From Streptomyces sp. ISL-100 (lineage in GTDB: Bacteria > Actinomycetota > Actinomycetes > Streptomycetales > Streptomycetaceae): a stretch of 64,000 nucleotides of DNA. Under the pieces are notes generated by a model, which was not told where the DNA came from, did no database searches, and saw nothing but the letters and a program-made list of their open reading frames with translations. The stretch spans positions 186,001 to 250,000 of the forward strand of contig NZ_JAGGOK010000010.1 in assembly GCF_018614615.1 (NCBI RefSeq). Direction: 5' to 3'. Numbering within the stretch: position 1 is the stretch's first letter; the number at the start of each line of letters is the position of its first letter. Of the stretch, positions 52,628 to 60,905 are shown piece after piece. Both the position numbers and the translations under genes were made by a program.

Positions 52628-53950
52628 ATGCCCCTCCAAGAACCCCCCTCCCCTCTGCTGGCCATGTCCGGCGACGTCCTGATAGCCACGGACCGCCCCA
52701 CCCGCTACGCACACGAACCGCGCCGCCGCAGACCCGGCCGCTTCTCCCCCTACCTCCGCCTCTTCGCCACTCCCGGAGCCCGCGCCTTCACCGCGGGAAA
52801 TCTGCTCGCCCGCCTCCCGATGGGCATGTTCAGCGTGAGCGCGGTCATGATGATCGCCGGTTCGCGCGGCTCGTACGCCCTGGCAGGCGCGGTCACCGCG
52901 ACCGGCCTCGCCGTCACCGCCCTGGTGGCGCCGTGGACGGCCCGGCTCATCGACCGGCACGGCCAGGCCCGCGTCGCGGTGCCGGCCACCGCGATCGCGG
53001 TCCTGGCGTCCCTGGCCCTCCTCCTCTGCGTCCATTACGACGCACCGGACTGGACGCTTTTCGCCGCGTACGCCGCTACCGCCACCACCCCCAACACGGG
53101 CGGCATGTCCCGCGCCCGCTGGGCCCACCTGCACCGGGACGATCCGGCGGCCCAGCACACCGCCAACTCCTTCGAGCAGGCCGCCGACGAGCTGTGCTTC
53201 ATGCTCGGACCGGTCGCCGCCGCCTTCCTCTGCTCGGCGCTCTTTCCCGAGGCCGGCACGCTGACCGGCGCGATCCTCCTGATGACGGGCATCTTGATCT
53301 TCGCCGCCCAGCGCACCACGGAACCGCCCGTCGCCCCCCGCACGACGACCACCCGCTCCCCCGTCCGCCTGCCCGGCGTGCCCGCCCTGCTCGCGGTCTT
53401 CCTCGCCACGGGCGCGGTTTTCGGCTCCATGGAGGTCGTCACCCTGGCCTTCGCCGACAGCCTGGGCCACGGCGCGGCGGCGGGCCCGGTCCTCGCCCTC
53501 CAGGCGGGCGGCTCATGCGTGGCGGGCCTGCTGTACGGCTCCGCCCGCCCGGCGACGAACCCGCACGCCCGCCTGCGCGCGTGCGTCGCGGCGATGACGC
53601 TGCTGATGTCCCTGCCCCTGCTGGCGGCCTCGACGGGCTCGCTGGTCGCGGTCGCCGGAGCGCTGCTCCTCGCGGGCGCGGCGACGGCGCCCACGATGGT
53701 CACGGGCATGACGCTGCTCCAACGCGTTGTCCCACCGGCCCAGTTGAACGAGGGCATGACCCTGGCCGTCACGGCCATCCTGGGCGGAATAGCCGCAGGC
53801 TCGGCGACGGGCGGCTGGACGGTTGAGCGCGTGAGCACGCACTACGGGTACGCCGTACCGGTCGCCGCAGCCGGACTCTCCGTGCTGGCGGCGTGGGTCA
53901 ACGCCAGGACCGCACACCGGGTTCGCGAACCGGCATTCAGCCAGCAGTGA
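52628..53950 (+). CDS. MFS transporter
   Basis: 440 aa with about 12 membrane helices (GNLLARLPMGMFSVSAVMMI; TARLIDRHGQARVAV in the 2-3 loop). Divergent from a LysR gene. An exporter role is likely but the substrate is unknown. It ends 136 bp before the ssrA-repeat boundary of the island. Confidence 0.85.
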   Translation: MPLQEPPSPLLAMSGDVLIATDRPTRYAHEPRRRRPGRFSPYLRLFATPGARAFTAGNLLARLPMGMFSVSAVMMIAGSRGSYALAGAVTATGLAVTALVAPWTARLIDRHGQARVAVPATAIAVLASLALLLCVHYDAPDWTLFAAYAATATTPNTGGMSRARWAHLHRDDPAAQHTANSFEQAADELCFMLGPVAAAFLCSALFPEAGTLTGAILLMTGILIFAAQRTTEPPVAPRTTTTRSPVRLPGVPALLAVFLATGAVFGSMEVVTLAFADSLGHGAAAGPVLALQAGGSCVAGLLYGSARPATNPHARLRACVAAMTLLMSLPLLAASTGSLVAVAGALLLAGAATAPTMVTGMTLLQRVVPPAQLNEGMTLAVTAILGGIAAGSATGGWTVERVSTHYGYAVPVAAAGLSVLAAWVNARTAHRVREPAFSQQ

Positions 53951-54085
53951 TCTGCCCGGCCTTCTGCTCCACTTCGGCAACGAATGCGGGCGGGGCGTCG
54001 CCGAGGGACGTGCTGCTCGGACGGCTCGCACTCCCAGGCCCACGTCACTCGGCGGCCTCTTGACATGCCTCGTTCACTGGGAATT

Positions 54086-54109
54086 GTGGAGATGGCGGGA
54101 ATCGAACCC
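54086..54109 (+). repeat. Spare copy of the ssrA 3' end (att-like)
   Basis: 24 bp identical to 61295-61318, starting GTGGAGATGGCGGGAATCG. No other tmRNA sequence surrounds it. Confidence 0.85.
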
Positions 54110-54242
54110 ACTTTTGAGGGTGCCCGCGACCTGCGCGTTTACCTGTCAGTTCAGGGTGGCGCTTCCGCCGGGAGTACTGATGATCACGGTCCGGTCAGGG
54201 CTGGTCCACGAGATTGGGCTGATCCCGACAACGCTCACCCAT

Positions 54243-54311
54243 GTACGGGAATCCGGTACAGGTGATAGCGTTCACATGTACCGAGAAGTGGTACGTACTT
54301 GATTCCCGTAC
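54243..54311. promoter_or_regulatory. Operator region of the YefM/YoeB pair
   Basis: Two nested inverted repeats: GTACGGGAATC (54243-54253) with GATTCCCGTAC (54301-54311), and GTACC (54278-54282) with GGTAC (54290-54294). They end 16 bp before the antitoxin start, as expected for conditional autoregulation by the toxin-antitoxin complex. Confidence 0.65.
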
Positions 54312-54326
54312 GTGAGAGGGGTGCTC

Positions 54327-54620
54327 GTGTCCACACCCGCCGTCTCTGCGACCACCGCACGCGCCAACCTGTTCAACCTCATCAAGGAGGTGGCCGCCGA
54401 CCACACCGTCAAGCGCATCACCTCCAACGCGGGTGACGCCGTCCTGATGTCCGCCGAGGACTACGAGTCCTGGCAGGAGACCGTCTACCTGCTGCGCTCT
54501 CCCGCCAACGCCCGCCGCCTCATGGAGGCCGTCGCCCGCGACAAGGCAGGAGAGAGCGGGATCAACAAGACCATGGAGGAGCTGGAGAGCCTGACGGCCG
54601 ACGCGGCAGGTGACGAGTGA
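54327..54620 (+). CDS. yefM: Antitoxin, Phd/YefM family
   Basis: 97 aa from GTG 54327. N-terminal DNA-binding part [20 protein letters not shown] and [20 protein letters not shown], then a toxin-neutralising C-terminal helix rich in Glu. Overlaps the toxin gene by 4 bp (GTGA). Sits at the left edge of the island and would stabilise it. Confidence 0.88.
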   Translation: MSTPAVSATTARANLFNLIKEVAADHTVKRITSNAGDAVLMSAEDYESWQETVYLLRSPANARRLMEAVARDKAGESGINKTMEELESLTADAAGDE

Positions 54621-54874
54621 GGGGCGTCAGCTTCGACCCGGACGCCTGGGAGGACTTCCTGCTCTGGCTGACGTCCGACAGGAAGAAGGCCGTCAGGATC
54701 ACGCGACTGATCGGCGAGATCCAGCGCACCCCGTTCGCCGGGACCGGCAAGCCCGAACCCTTGAAGGGCGACCTGTCCGGCTACTGGTCCCGCCGTATCG
54801 ATGACGAGCACCGGCTCGTGTACCGCGTCGATGACAAGGAAGTGAAGATCCTCAAGGCGCGCTACCACTACTGA
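54617..54874 (+). CDS. yoeB: Toxin, YoeB/Txe-type mRNA interferase
   Basis: 85 aa, ribosome-dependent endonuclease family. [47 protein letters not shown] and the terminal RYHY. Catalytic residues (E of the central helix, R, H83) are in place, so it appears intact. Confidence 0.9.
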   Translation: MRGVSFDPDAWEDFLLWLTSDRKKAVRITRLIGEIQRTPFAGTGKPEPLKGDLSGYWSRRIDDEHRLVYRVDDKEVKILKARYHY

Positions 54875-54972
54875 CCAGCCATCGGCCCGCCCTCAGACCG
54901 AGAGCGGCCCCGATCTTCCTGCGGCGGTGACGAGCCCGCCAGCCGCCTCAGCGACAGCTCTGGCCGCTGTCG

Positions 54973-55146
54973 GTGCCGTACCCGCCCGCCGAGACCGTGG
55001 ACCCCCGTCCCCGCTACAGCGAGTGCGGCTGCGGGCCCCGACTCGACATCCCTTCCAGCACGCGCCCAGAGGCAGTCTCAGAGCCGAAGGAGAACACCCC
55101 GGCCCCTGAGGCGGAGCAGGGACAGCTCTGGCTGCCCGGCCTATGA
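54973..55146 (+). pseudogene. Short frame, probable 3' remnant of a gene
   Basis: A readable frame without SD encodes PRPRYSECGCGPRLDIPSS, then an acidic stretch and a GQLWLPGL end. Codon pattern looks coding, and the frame is open from a stop near 54930, but no convincing start exists. Probably the tail of a lost island gene. Confidence 0.35.
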
Positions 55147-55183
55147 CGAGTCGGCCGGAGCGCCGGGAGCCGGAAATCATGCC

Positions 55184-55207
55184 GCCCCGCCCGGTGACGG
55201 GCGGGGC
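55184..55207 (+). terminator. Hairpin upstream of the XRE/TPR gene
   Basis: GCCCCGCCC pairs with GGGCGGGGC around GGTGAC, followed by GTTT. It separates the toxin-antitoxin region from the regulator gene. Confidence 0.75.
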
Positions 55208-55276
55208 GTTTGCCATGTTCCCGCCTCCATGCGGCGAGTACCGTCCACGTAGGCCACTACAGAGGACGGAGCCAGT

Positions 55277-56497
55277 ATGCACACGCCCACTGACATCGGA
55301 ATAGGGGCACGGATCGCCGCCTACAGGCGCCTGCACCGCCTGACGCAGAAGCAGCTCTCCACCAAGGCCAACATCTCTTACAGCCTGCTGGTGAAGGTCG
55401 AGCAAGGCCGCCGTCCCGCCTCCGGATCGCTGATCGCTGCGGTAGCACGAGCCATGTCCGTACCCGTCACCACGTTCACCGGCCAGCCCTACAGCAACGA
55501 CTACACCCACGACCGGCTCGACGGGCCGCTGTCGGACCTGCGGGCCTCCCTCGACAACTACGACTTCCCCCTGGACGAGCTGCCGTTGCGCAGCCTGACT
55601 GAGATCGTCGTGGACGTGCACGAGACTCTGCACGCCCGACGCGCAGCGAACTTCGGCCGGATCGTCAGAATGGCCCCGCCGCTCATTGACGAACTGGTGC
55701 AGGTGTCACAGACCGCGACCGGGCACACGGCCGAACAGGCGCACCGTCAGCTCGTCCACGTGTACCGCTCGGCGTATGACGTGGCGTACGGGCTGGGCTT
55801 GTCCGATCTGGTGTCGCTGCTGCTGGCGCGGATGGACTACTCCGCCGAGCGCTCCGCCGACCCGTACCTGATGGCCCTGCACGGCTACATGCGCGCCTAC
55901 GCCTGTTTCAGCACTGGCCGGCACGAGGTGGGCCGGAAGATCATCGCGAAGGCTCGTACGGGCGTTGAGGACGGTGTGCGGGCCGGGGAGCTGTCCGCTC
56001 TGTGCTCGGCGGGGAACCTGCACTTGCGGGCGGCGATGCTCGCAACCCGCCAGGGCGATGCTGACGCCGCCCGGGGTGAGCTAGGCGAAGCCCGCCGTAT
56101 GGCCGACCGGTTGGGCCGGGAGGTTACCGGCGACATGGGCGAGGGACTGCACGTGCAGTCGTTCGGGCCGACGAACGTCGCCATCCATGCGGCGGCGGTG
56201 GAGATGGAGTTGGGCAACCACGCCAAGTCGTTGCAGCTCGCCAAGCAGGTGCGTCCCCCGGCCGACTACTTTCCCGACCGGCTCGGGCACTTCTGGATCG
56301 ACACCGCCCGCTCCCAGCTCTGGACCGGCAAGCCCGACTCCGCCCTGGCCTCACTGCTCAACGCCCGCAAGGTCGCCCCACAGCAGGCCAAGTACCACCC
56401 TGCTGTACGGGAAACGATCTCCGGACTGGTACATGCAGCCCGCCGCACCCCTGACACCCTGATCGGCTACGCCTCCTGGTGCGGGGTTCAGCTCTAA
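55277..56497 (+). CDS. XRE-family regulator with TPR-like sensor domain
   Basis: 406 aa. HTH_3 domain at residues about 10-65 (IGARIAAYRRLHRLTQKQLS, ISYSLLVKVEQGRRPASGSL) followed by TPR-like helices to the end. This architecture resembles peptide- or metabolite-sensing regulators. It lies upstream of the radical SAM operon on the same strand, separated by a hairpin, and probably controls it. Confidence 0.82.
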   Translation: MHTPTDIGIGARIAAYRRLHRLTQKQLSTKANISYSLLVKVEQGRRPASGSLIAAVARAMSVPVTTFTGQPYSNDYTHDRLDGPLSDLRASLDNYDFPLDELPLRSLTEIVVDVHETLHARRAANFGRIVRMAPPLIDELVQVSQTATGHTAEQAHRQLVHVYRSAYDVAYGLGLSDLVSLLLARMDYSAERSADPYLMALHGYMRAYACFSTGRHEVGRKIIAKARTGVEDGVRAGELSALCSAGNLHLRAAMLATRQGDADAARGELGEARRMADRLGREVTGDMGEGLHVQSFGPTNVAIHAAAVEMELGNHAKSLQLAKQVRPPADYFPDRLGHFWIDTARSQLWTGKPDSALASLLNARKVAPQQAKYHPAVRETISGLVHAARRTPDTLIGYASWCGVQL

Positions 56498-56517
56498 CCA
56501 GCCGCCCGCTGTCACAC

Positions 56518-56560
56518 AGCGCCCCGAGACTGTCACACCTTGTGCCAGTTGCGGGGCGCT
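56518..56560 (+). promoter_or_regulatory. Hairpin with flanking CTGTCACAC direct repeats
   Basis: AGCGCCCCG (56518-56526) pairs with CGGGGCGCT (56552-56560). CTGTCACAC occurs at 56509-56517 and again inside the loop at 56530-56538. Could terminate the XRE transcript or be its operator upstream of the operon. Confidence 0.55.
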
Positions 56561-56703
56561 GTTGCGCGTTGACTAAGCATCAGCAGCGCAGCCGACACGT
56601 TCGGCCCCGTCCCCCAAGATGCGCTGCCTGGTATCCGTACGGCTCCACGCCTGTCACGCGATCTCGTATGGGCTGGAGCATCCGATCCCCCGACGAGGCC
56701 GAG

Positions 56704-56889
56704 ATGACCACCAACACGGATAACTCCAAGACCACGAGTGCGCAGATGATTTCGCTCCGCGTTCTCGACGACACGAAACTGTCCCGCCGCACCCTGGAGA
56801 TCGCCGAGCACGGGTGGAGCGTCTTTCTCGGCCTCCCCGACCCGGACCCCGACGAGAAGGAGGACGAGCCCGCGAGCGGCACGTGGTGA
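56704..56889 (+). CDS. Small protein 1 of the radical SAM operon (61 aa)
   Basis: Starts MTTNTDNSKTTSAQMISLRV; middle SRRTLEIAEHGWSVFLGLPD; acidic tail DPDPDEKEDEPASGTW. No signal peptide, no cysteine. No family recognised. The leader-like N-terminus plus short variable C-terminus would suit a RiPP precursor, but a small regulatory subunit is equally possible. It overlaps the next gene through GTGA. Confidence 0.6.
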   Translation: MTTNTDNSKTTSAQMISLRVLDDTKLSRRTLEIAEHGWSVFLGLPDPDPDEKEDEPASGTW

Positions 56890-57125
56890 GCGTCATGGCC
56901 GCCACGACCGCGCACTACCGCGTCGGAGACATCGTCACCGGGATCTCGTACGTGCCCCCGGAAGACCATCACCGAGAACAGCCGGAAGAGATCACCGGGA
57001 AGGTCGTGCAGGTCGGCGCAGGCTGGGCCGGAGTAGACGCGGACCGCGCCTACGTCTGGGTGCGGCTGGCCAACGGCCGCGAACGCCAGGCCCTCGTCCG
57101 CGACATTCAGCGGGTCGAGTCGTGA
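56886..57125 (+). CDS. Small protein 2 of the radical SAM operon (79 aa)
   Basis: Begins VSVMAATTAHYRVGDIVTGI; body IVTGISYVPPEDHHREQP, EITGKVVQVGAGWAGVDADR and YVWVRLANGRERQALVRDIQ. It reads as a small beta-barrel (SH3/KOW-like) fold, which would fit a leader-binding or RNA-binding helper. Family not recognised. Starts with GTG overlapping the upstream stop and is itself overlapped by the next gene. Confidence 0.6.
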   Translation: MSVMAATTAHYRVGDIVTGISYVPPEDHHREQPEEITGKVVQVGAGWAGVDADRAYVWVRLANGRERQALVRDIQRVES

Positions 57126-57313
57126 GCGCGGACGGCATGGCGGCAGGGGTCTTACTGATCGCCGCGAACGTGCTCGGCCTTGGTGGATGCGCCGTGAACG
57201 TCGCCCACGAGTGCACCAGCGGTGCCCCGGTTTCCGTACCGGACATAGACCTCGGCGCTCACACCGAGCCGTCGCACACCTGCCGGTGCGACGACCGCGC
57301 CACCGCCCCTTGA
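57122..57313 (+). CDS. Small Cys-containing protein 3 of the radical SAM operon (63 aa)
   Basis: MSADGMAAGVLLIAANVLGL (hydrophobic, signal-like), then GGCAVNVAHECTSGAPVSV and a tail HTCRCDDRATAP: four cysteines in 40 residues. Codon 11 is TTA (57152-57154), predicting bldA dependence. GTG start overlaps the preceding stop. It could be a small membrane peptide or a precursor modified by the downstream enzymes. Confidence 0.55.
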   Translation: MSADGMAAGVLLIAANVLGLGGCAVNVAHECTSGAPVSVPDIDLGAHTEPSHTCRCDDRATAP

Positions 57314-57317
57314 TCCG

Positions 57318-57367
57318 CCCTGCGGCGGGGTGCTCCCCGTCCCCACGGCATACCCCCCGCCGCAGGG
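57318..57367 (+). terminator. Long hairpin between small protein 3 and the radical SAM gene
   Basis: CCCTGCGGCGGGG (57318-57330) pairs with CCCCGCCGCAGGG (57355-57367). With no strong T-run it may only partly terminate, giving more transcript of the small genes than of the enzymes. Confidence 0.6.
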
Positions 57368-57497
57368 CCACCACATGCTCCGCCCGGAACAGCCCTGGAC
57401 AGGTCGAGCCGGGCGGCCCCGGCGCGGCCGGCGTCCCCCGACGTCGGCCGCGCCACCCTCTTGCACCGCTCGAACCGATCGAATCGAGAGGAGCACC

Positions 57498-58520
57498 ATG
57501 GCACCGACTCTTCTGCTCCCTGGACCGGCCGTCGACTGGACGGCCTTACGCAACTTCGCATTGCTGCTGGGCCAGCTCCGGGTGTCCCTCACCCCGCGCT
57601 GCAACCTGAAGTGCTGGTTCTGCCACAACGAGGGCGACGTCCCTCCGCCCTTCACCCACCTGCACCGGGACGCCCAGCCCCGCGCCCGCGAGCTGGCCGC
57701 CAACGGCTACGTGAACGCCATGCGCGCTCTCATCGAAGCTGGATTGAAGCGGATCTACTTCACCGGGGGCGAACCCCTGGCCTCACCCCTGGCCCGTCCG
57801 GTCCTCACCCGGCTCCCGGTCCGGGACGACGACGTGTCATACACGCTGATCACCAACGGCACCCTGGTCCGCACTCATCAGGAGTGGCTGGCAGACGCCG
57901 CGCTCGACAAGATCAAGGTGTCGCTGCACTACTTCTCCGACGAGTCCTTACGCGCCATCGCCCACACCCGCGTAGGGATCGATGCGATCTTGGACGGGAT
58001 CGAAGCGGCCCGGGAAATCTGCGACCGGGTAGCGCTGAACACCTTGCTCCAGCGGGAGAACGAGCACGAGATCCTGCCCCTTCTCGAATTCGCCCTCAAC
58101 TGGGGCCTGCCCGTCCAGTTCATCGAACTCGTGGACACCGACTTCAACGCCGACCGGCAGTCCTCCGCCGTCTCCGCACAAGGGCTGATCGACTACCTCC
58201 GCACCCTCACCAGCGACGAGCGCACGGAGATCGCGGGCGTCGGCCAGGGGCGACGGGTGTTCACCGTCGACGGTGTGGAGATCGACGTCATCCACCGAGG
58301 TCTCGGCCGCCACCACGTCGGACAGTGCGGCACCTGCCCCGTCCGCCCGAAGTGCATCGAAGGGTTCTGGGCGCTGCGCCTGGACCACGGCGGCGGCATC
58401 CAGCCCTGCCTGCTGCGCGATGACCTCCGCCTGGACATCCGAGACCTCGTAGACGCCCCGGACCGGCTCGCCGAGGTAGTCGCCGCCCACGTCACCGCAT
58501 TCACCGAGGGGATCTTGTGA
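57498..58520 (+). CDS. MoaA-like radical SAM enzyme
   Basis: 340 aa. SAM cluster C35, C39, C42 (TPRCNLKCWFCHNEG), GGEP at 90-93, and a C-terminal set C277, C280, C286, C304 (CGTCPVRPKC...QPC) suggesting an auxiliary Fe-S cluster as in MoaA. TTA codons occur at positions 17 and 151 (57546-57548, 57948-57950), a strong sign of bldA control. SD GAGAGGAG before ATG. It overlaps the kinase gene by 4 bp. The substrate is unknown; no other molybdopterin gene is near. Confidence 0.88.
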   Translation: MAPTLLLPGPAVDWTALRNFALLLGQLRVSLTPRCNLKCWFCHNEGDVPPPFTHLHRDAQPRARELAANGYVNAMRALIEAGLKRIYFTGGEPLASPLARPVLTRLPVRDDDVSYTLITNGTLVRTHQEWLADAALDKIKVSLHYFSDESLRAIAHTRVGIDAILDGIEAAREICDRVALNTLLQRENEHEILPLLEFALNWGLPVQFIELVDTDFNADRQSSAVSAQGLIDYLRTLTSDERTEIAGVGQGRRVFTVDGVEIDVIHRGLGRHHVGQCGTCPVRPKCIEGFWALRLDHGGGIQPCLLRDDLRLDIRDLVDAPDRLAEVVAAHVTAFTEGIL

Positions 58521-59167
58521 ACCGTCCGAACGCCCTTCTCCCGGCCTTCCGCCCCACCCCGTCGAGCGAGCACGAGCAGCCGCCGTTCATCGTCCTCGAA
58601 GGCGTCTCCGGCATCGGGAAGTCCACCCTGGCCCGCCTTCTGGCCCGCCGACTGAACGGCACCGCACTCCACACCCTCGCCGACCCGCACAACACATGGT
58701 CGAAGGCTGTCGCCCAGCAGATGGAGGCGCTGCCGCAGATCGCGTTCTACCTCTCCGGGCTCCTCCACGTCTCCGACCTGATCCGCAACGCCCTCGCCCA
58801 CGGGCCCGTCATCGCCGACCGCTACGCGCCGTCGGTGACCGCCCGCCAGGCCGCCATCCACAGCGTCAACCCGTCCGACGTGGACGCCCTGATCGCCCCG
58901 TTCCACCGCTACCTGCTGACCCCCGACCACACGTTCTACCTGCGGTGCTCGGAACACACCCTGCGGGAACGGATGGCCGTCAAGGACGACACCAAGCAGG
59001 ACGACACCGACCTGTTCGATATCCCCGGCCGTCTCAAGACGCTCATCGCCAACTTCGAGACCGTCGCCGCCGGCGACCACACCGCCGTCATCCTCGACAC
59101 CGACGGCATGGACCCCGAGGACCTGGCGGACGTGATCACCGACCACATGGAGCGCGCCCATGCTTAA
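58517..59167 (+). CDS. P-loop kinase, thymidylate kinase-like
   Basis: 216 aa. Walker A GVSGIGKST at residues 29-37, DRYAPS (the DR(Y/H) motif of thymidylate kinases) and FYLRCSEHTLRERM. Probably phosphorylates a nucleotide or nucleoside-like intermediate. GTG start overlaps the radical SAM stop; overlaps the next gene by 8 bp. Confidence 0.8.
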   Translation: MNRPNALLPAFRPTPSSEHEQPPFIVLEGVSGIGKSTLARLLARRLNGTALHTLADPHNTWSKAVAQQMEALPQIAFYLSGLLHVSDLIRNALAHGPVIADRYAPSVTARQAAIHSVNPSDVDALIAPFHRYLLTPDHTFYLRCSEHTLRERMAVKDDTKQDDTDLFDIPGRLKTLIANFETVAAGDHTAVILDTDGMDPEDLADVITDHMERAHA

Positions 59168-59660
59168 CCCCGTCGACACCACCACCGTCATCCGCGACGG
59201 CGCCGCGAGCGGCCGACAGCCGGATCAGATCCATACCGGGGTGGCGTGGTGGATGGCCGCCTGCTTCGTCGTCACCACCGAGACCGACCGGCTCGCCGTC
59301 GCCCATGACGGCCACCCGGTGAGCGGCGAATACTTCGACCGGCTGTGCCGGGGCGCGGTCAACGCCCAGCACTACGCCTGCCGCGTCCTCACCCTGGGGG
59401 CCGCCGACGAGAGCGAGCTGCTGGCCGCGATGGAGGAAGCCGGGGGTATCCCCGGGATGCGGGTGAGCACCACGACCGCCGACGACGGGGACATCGTGAC
59501 GGTCGCCCTGTACGACCGCGACGGACAGCCCCTCACGGAGACTGCCGGCCTCGCCGTCATCCGGCAGATGATCGCCGAGGACCGGGTACCCATCCCCGTC
59601 AATGACACCTGCAAGGGAACCGTCGAGCCGTACGCGGCCACCATGGGAGCGGGCCGGTGA
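59160..59660 (+). CDS. Phosphohexomutase domain I-like protein (weak)
   Basis: 166 aa. The order DRLAVAHDGHPVSGEYFDRL, ACRVLTLGAADESELLAAM, GMRVSTTTADDGDIVTVALY resembles the first domain of phosphomannomutase/phosphoglucomutase, but the catalytic serine loop (SHNP) is absent and the other three domains are missing. It may be a non-catalytic or substrate-binding protein. Coupled to both neighbours by overlaps. Confidence 0.5.
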   Translation: MLNPVDTTTVIRDGAASGRQPDQIHTGVAWWMAACFVVTTETDRLAVAHDGHPVSGEYFDRLCRGAVNAQHYACRVLTLGAADESELLAAMEEAGGIPGMRVSTTTADDGDIVTVALYDRDGQPLTETAGLAVIRQMIAEDRVPIPVNDTCKGTVEPYAATMGAGR

Positions 59661-60448
59661 TCAACGCCTCCCAGGTCATCGAGTCCGGTACGAGCATCCT
59701 GTTCGTCACCCTGGACTCCCTCCGCTACGACGTCGCCCGCACCGCCCTGGACGTGGGCCTCACCCCGAACCTGGCCCGTCTGCTCCCCGAAGGCGGCTGG
59801 GAGCAGCGCGAGACCCCCGGCTCGTTCACGCTGCCCGCGCACATGGCGTTCTTCTCCGGGTTCCTCCCCAAGCTCCCGACCCCCGAGCAGCCGCCCCGCC
59901 TGTGGGAGTGCCGCCCGCCCGCCTTCAAGACCGTGCCGCCCGAGACGTTCGTGTTCGACGCCCCCAACATGATCAAGGGCCTGGCACAGCACGGGTACCG
60001 GAGCGTCTGCATCGGCGGCGTCACCTACTTCTCCCGGGAGACACCGCTCGGCGGGGTCCTGCCCGACCTCTTCGATGAGGACCACTGGCGGCCCGAGTTC
60101 TGCTCACCCGAACCCGACTCCACCCGCCACCAGGTCGACCACGCCCTCACCGTCGCCGACACCCACGCCGGGCATCCGCTGTTCCTGTTCGTCAACGTGT
60201 CGGCCACCCACGTACCTCACGGGCACTACGTCGGAGACAGCACCGACAGCACCCGCTCCCAGACCGCCGCCCTCGCCTACGCTGACGCTCACCTAGGACG
60301 CCTGGTCACCACCCTGACCCGCGACCGGGAATGGCTGATCATCATGTGCGCCGACCACGGCGACTCCTTTGGCGAAGACGGCTACTGGGGCCGGGGAACC
60401 GCCCGCCCCGAGGTCATGACTGTCCCATTCGCCGCGATGCTGCGGTGA
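59657..60448 (+). CDS. Alkaline phosphatase/sulfatase superfamily hydrolase
   Basis: 263 aa. Metal site DSLRYDVAR near residue 20, the nucleophile region GSFTLPAHMAFFSG (Thr in place of Cys/Ser), VNVSATHVPHGHY and MCADHGDSFGEDGYWGRG. It resembles the STM4013/SEN3800-type hydrolases, which also sit beside radical SAM genes in enterobacteria. Likely a phosphate or phosphonate ester hydrolase. Last gene of the overlapping set. Confidence 0.8.
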   Translation: MINASQVIESGTSILFVTLDSLRYDVARTALDVGLTPNLARLLPEGGWEQRETPGSFTLPAHMAFFSGFLPKLPTPEQPPRLWECRPPAFKTVPPETFVFDAPNMIKGLAQHGYRSVCIGGVTYFSRETPLGGVLPDLFDEDHWRPEFCSPEPDSTRHQVDHALTVADTHAGHPLFLFVNVSATHVPHGHYVGDSTDSTRSQTAALAYADAHLGRLVTTLTRDREWLIIMCADHGDSFGEDGYWGRGTARPEVMTVPFAAMLR

Positions 60449-60470
60449 ACCACGCCTACGCTGCAAGACC

Positions 60471-60905
60471 ATGACGAACCACACTCCAGACGCATCCGTG
60501 ATCGTGGCCGTGGACGGGGAAGGACTGGTGGCGATCCTCACCGCCGACTTTCCCGACCACGGCGGCGAGTACCTGTTCCTCCCCGGCGGCCGAATGGAAG
60601 ACGGCGAGAGCCCCGAAGGCTGCGCACGCCGCGAACTGGCCGAAGAAGCCGGGATCACCGCCGAACGCCTGACCCACCTCGGCAGCTTCGCCATCACCCT
60701 GGGCAACGCCGCCCGCATCCACCTCTATCAAGCCCAGGGCCTCACCCTCGGCCCCCAGCAGCTCATGCCAGGCGAAGCCGACTTCAAGCTCACCTGGTGG
60801 CCCATGCAGGAAGCCGTCCAAGCCGGCGCCGACGGCCGGTTCCTCCTCCAAGGCGGACCCCTCGCTCTGCTCCTCGCCGACCGAGCATCGCAAGAGACCA
60901 GCTGA
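60471..60905 (+). CDS. Nudix hydrolase
   Basis: 144 aa. Nudix box GGRMEDGESPEGCARRELAE, EAG. Hydrolyses a nucleoside diphosphate-linked compound. It follows the hydrolase gene by 22 bp and ends at a strong terminator, so it is the last gene of the cluster. Confidence 0.88.
   Translation: MTNHTPDASVIVAVDGEGLVAILTADFPDHGGEYLFLPGGRMEDGESPEGCARRELAEEAGITAERLTHLGSFAITLGNAARIHLYQAQGLTLGPQQLMPGEADFKLTWWPMQEAVQAGADGRFLLQGGPLALLLADRASQETS

Noticed and set aside
53940..54050. Minus-strand peptide ending VEQKAGQITAG next to the MFS gene
   Set aside because: No start codon, and the frame is blocked by a stop about 40 codons upstream; too short to call.
54086..54109. A tRNA gene at the left island edge
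   Set aside because: Only the T-arm-like end of tmRNA is present; no anticodon or D arm exists upstream or downstream.
57498..58520. True MoaA (molybdopterin biosynthesis) serving the molybdenum hydroxylase
   Set aside because: The C-terminal cysteine spacing differs from MoaA, no other cofactor genes are nearby, and the gene lies in an accessory island with TTA codons.
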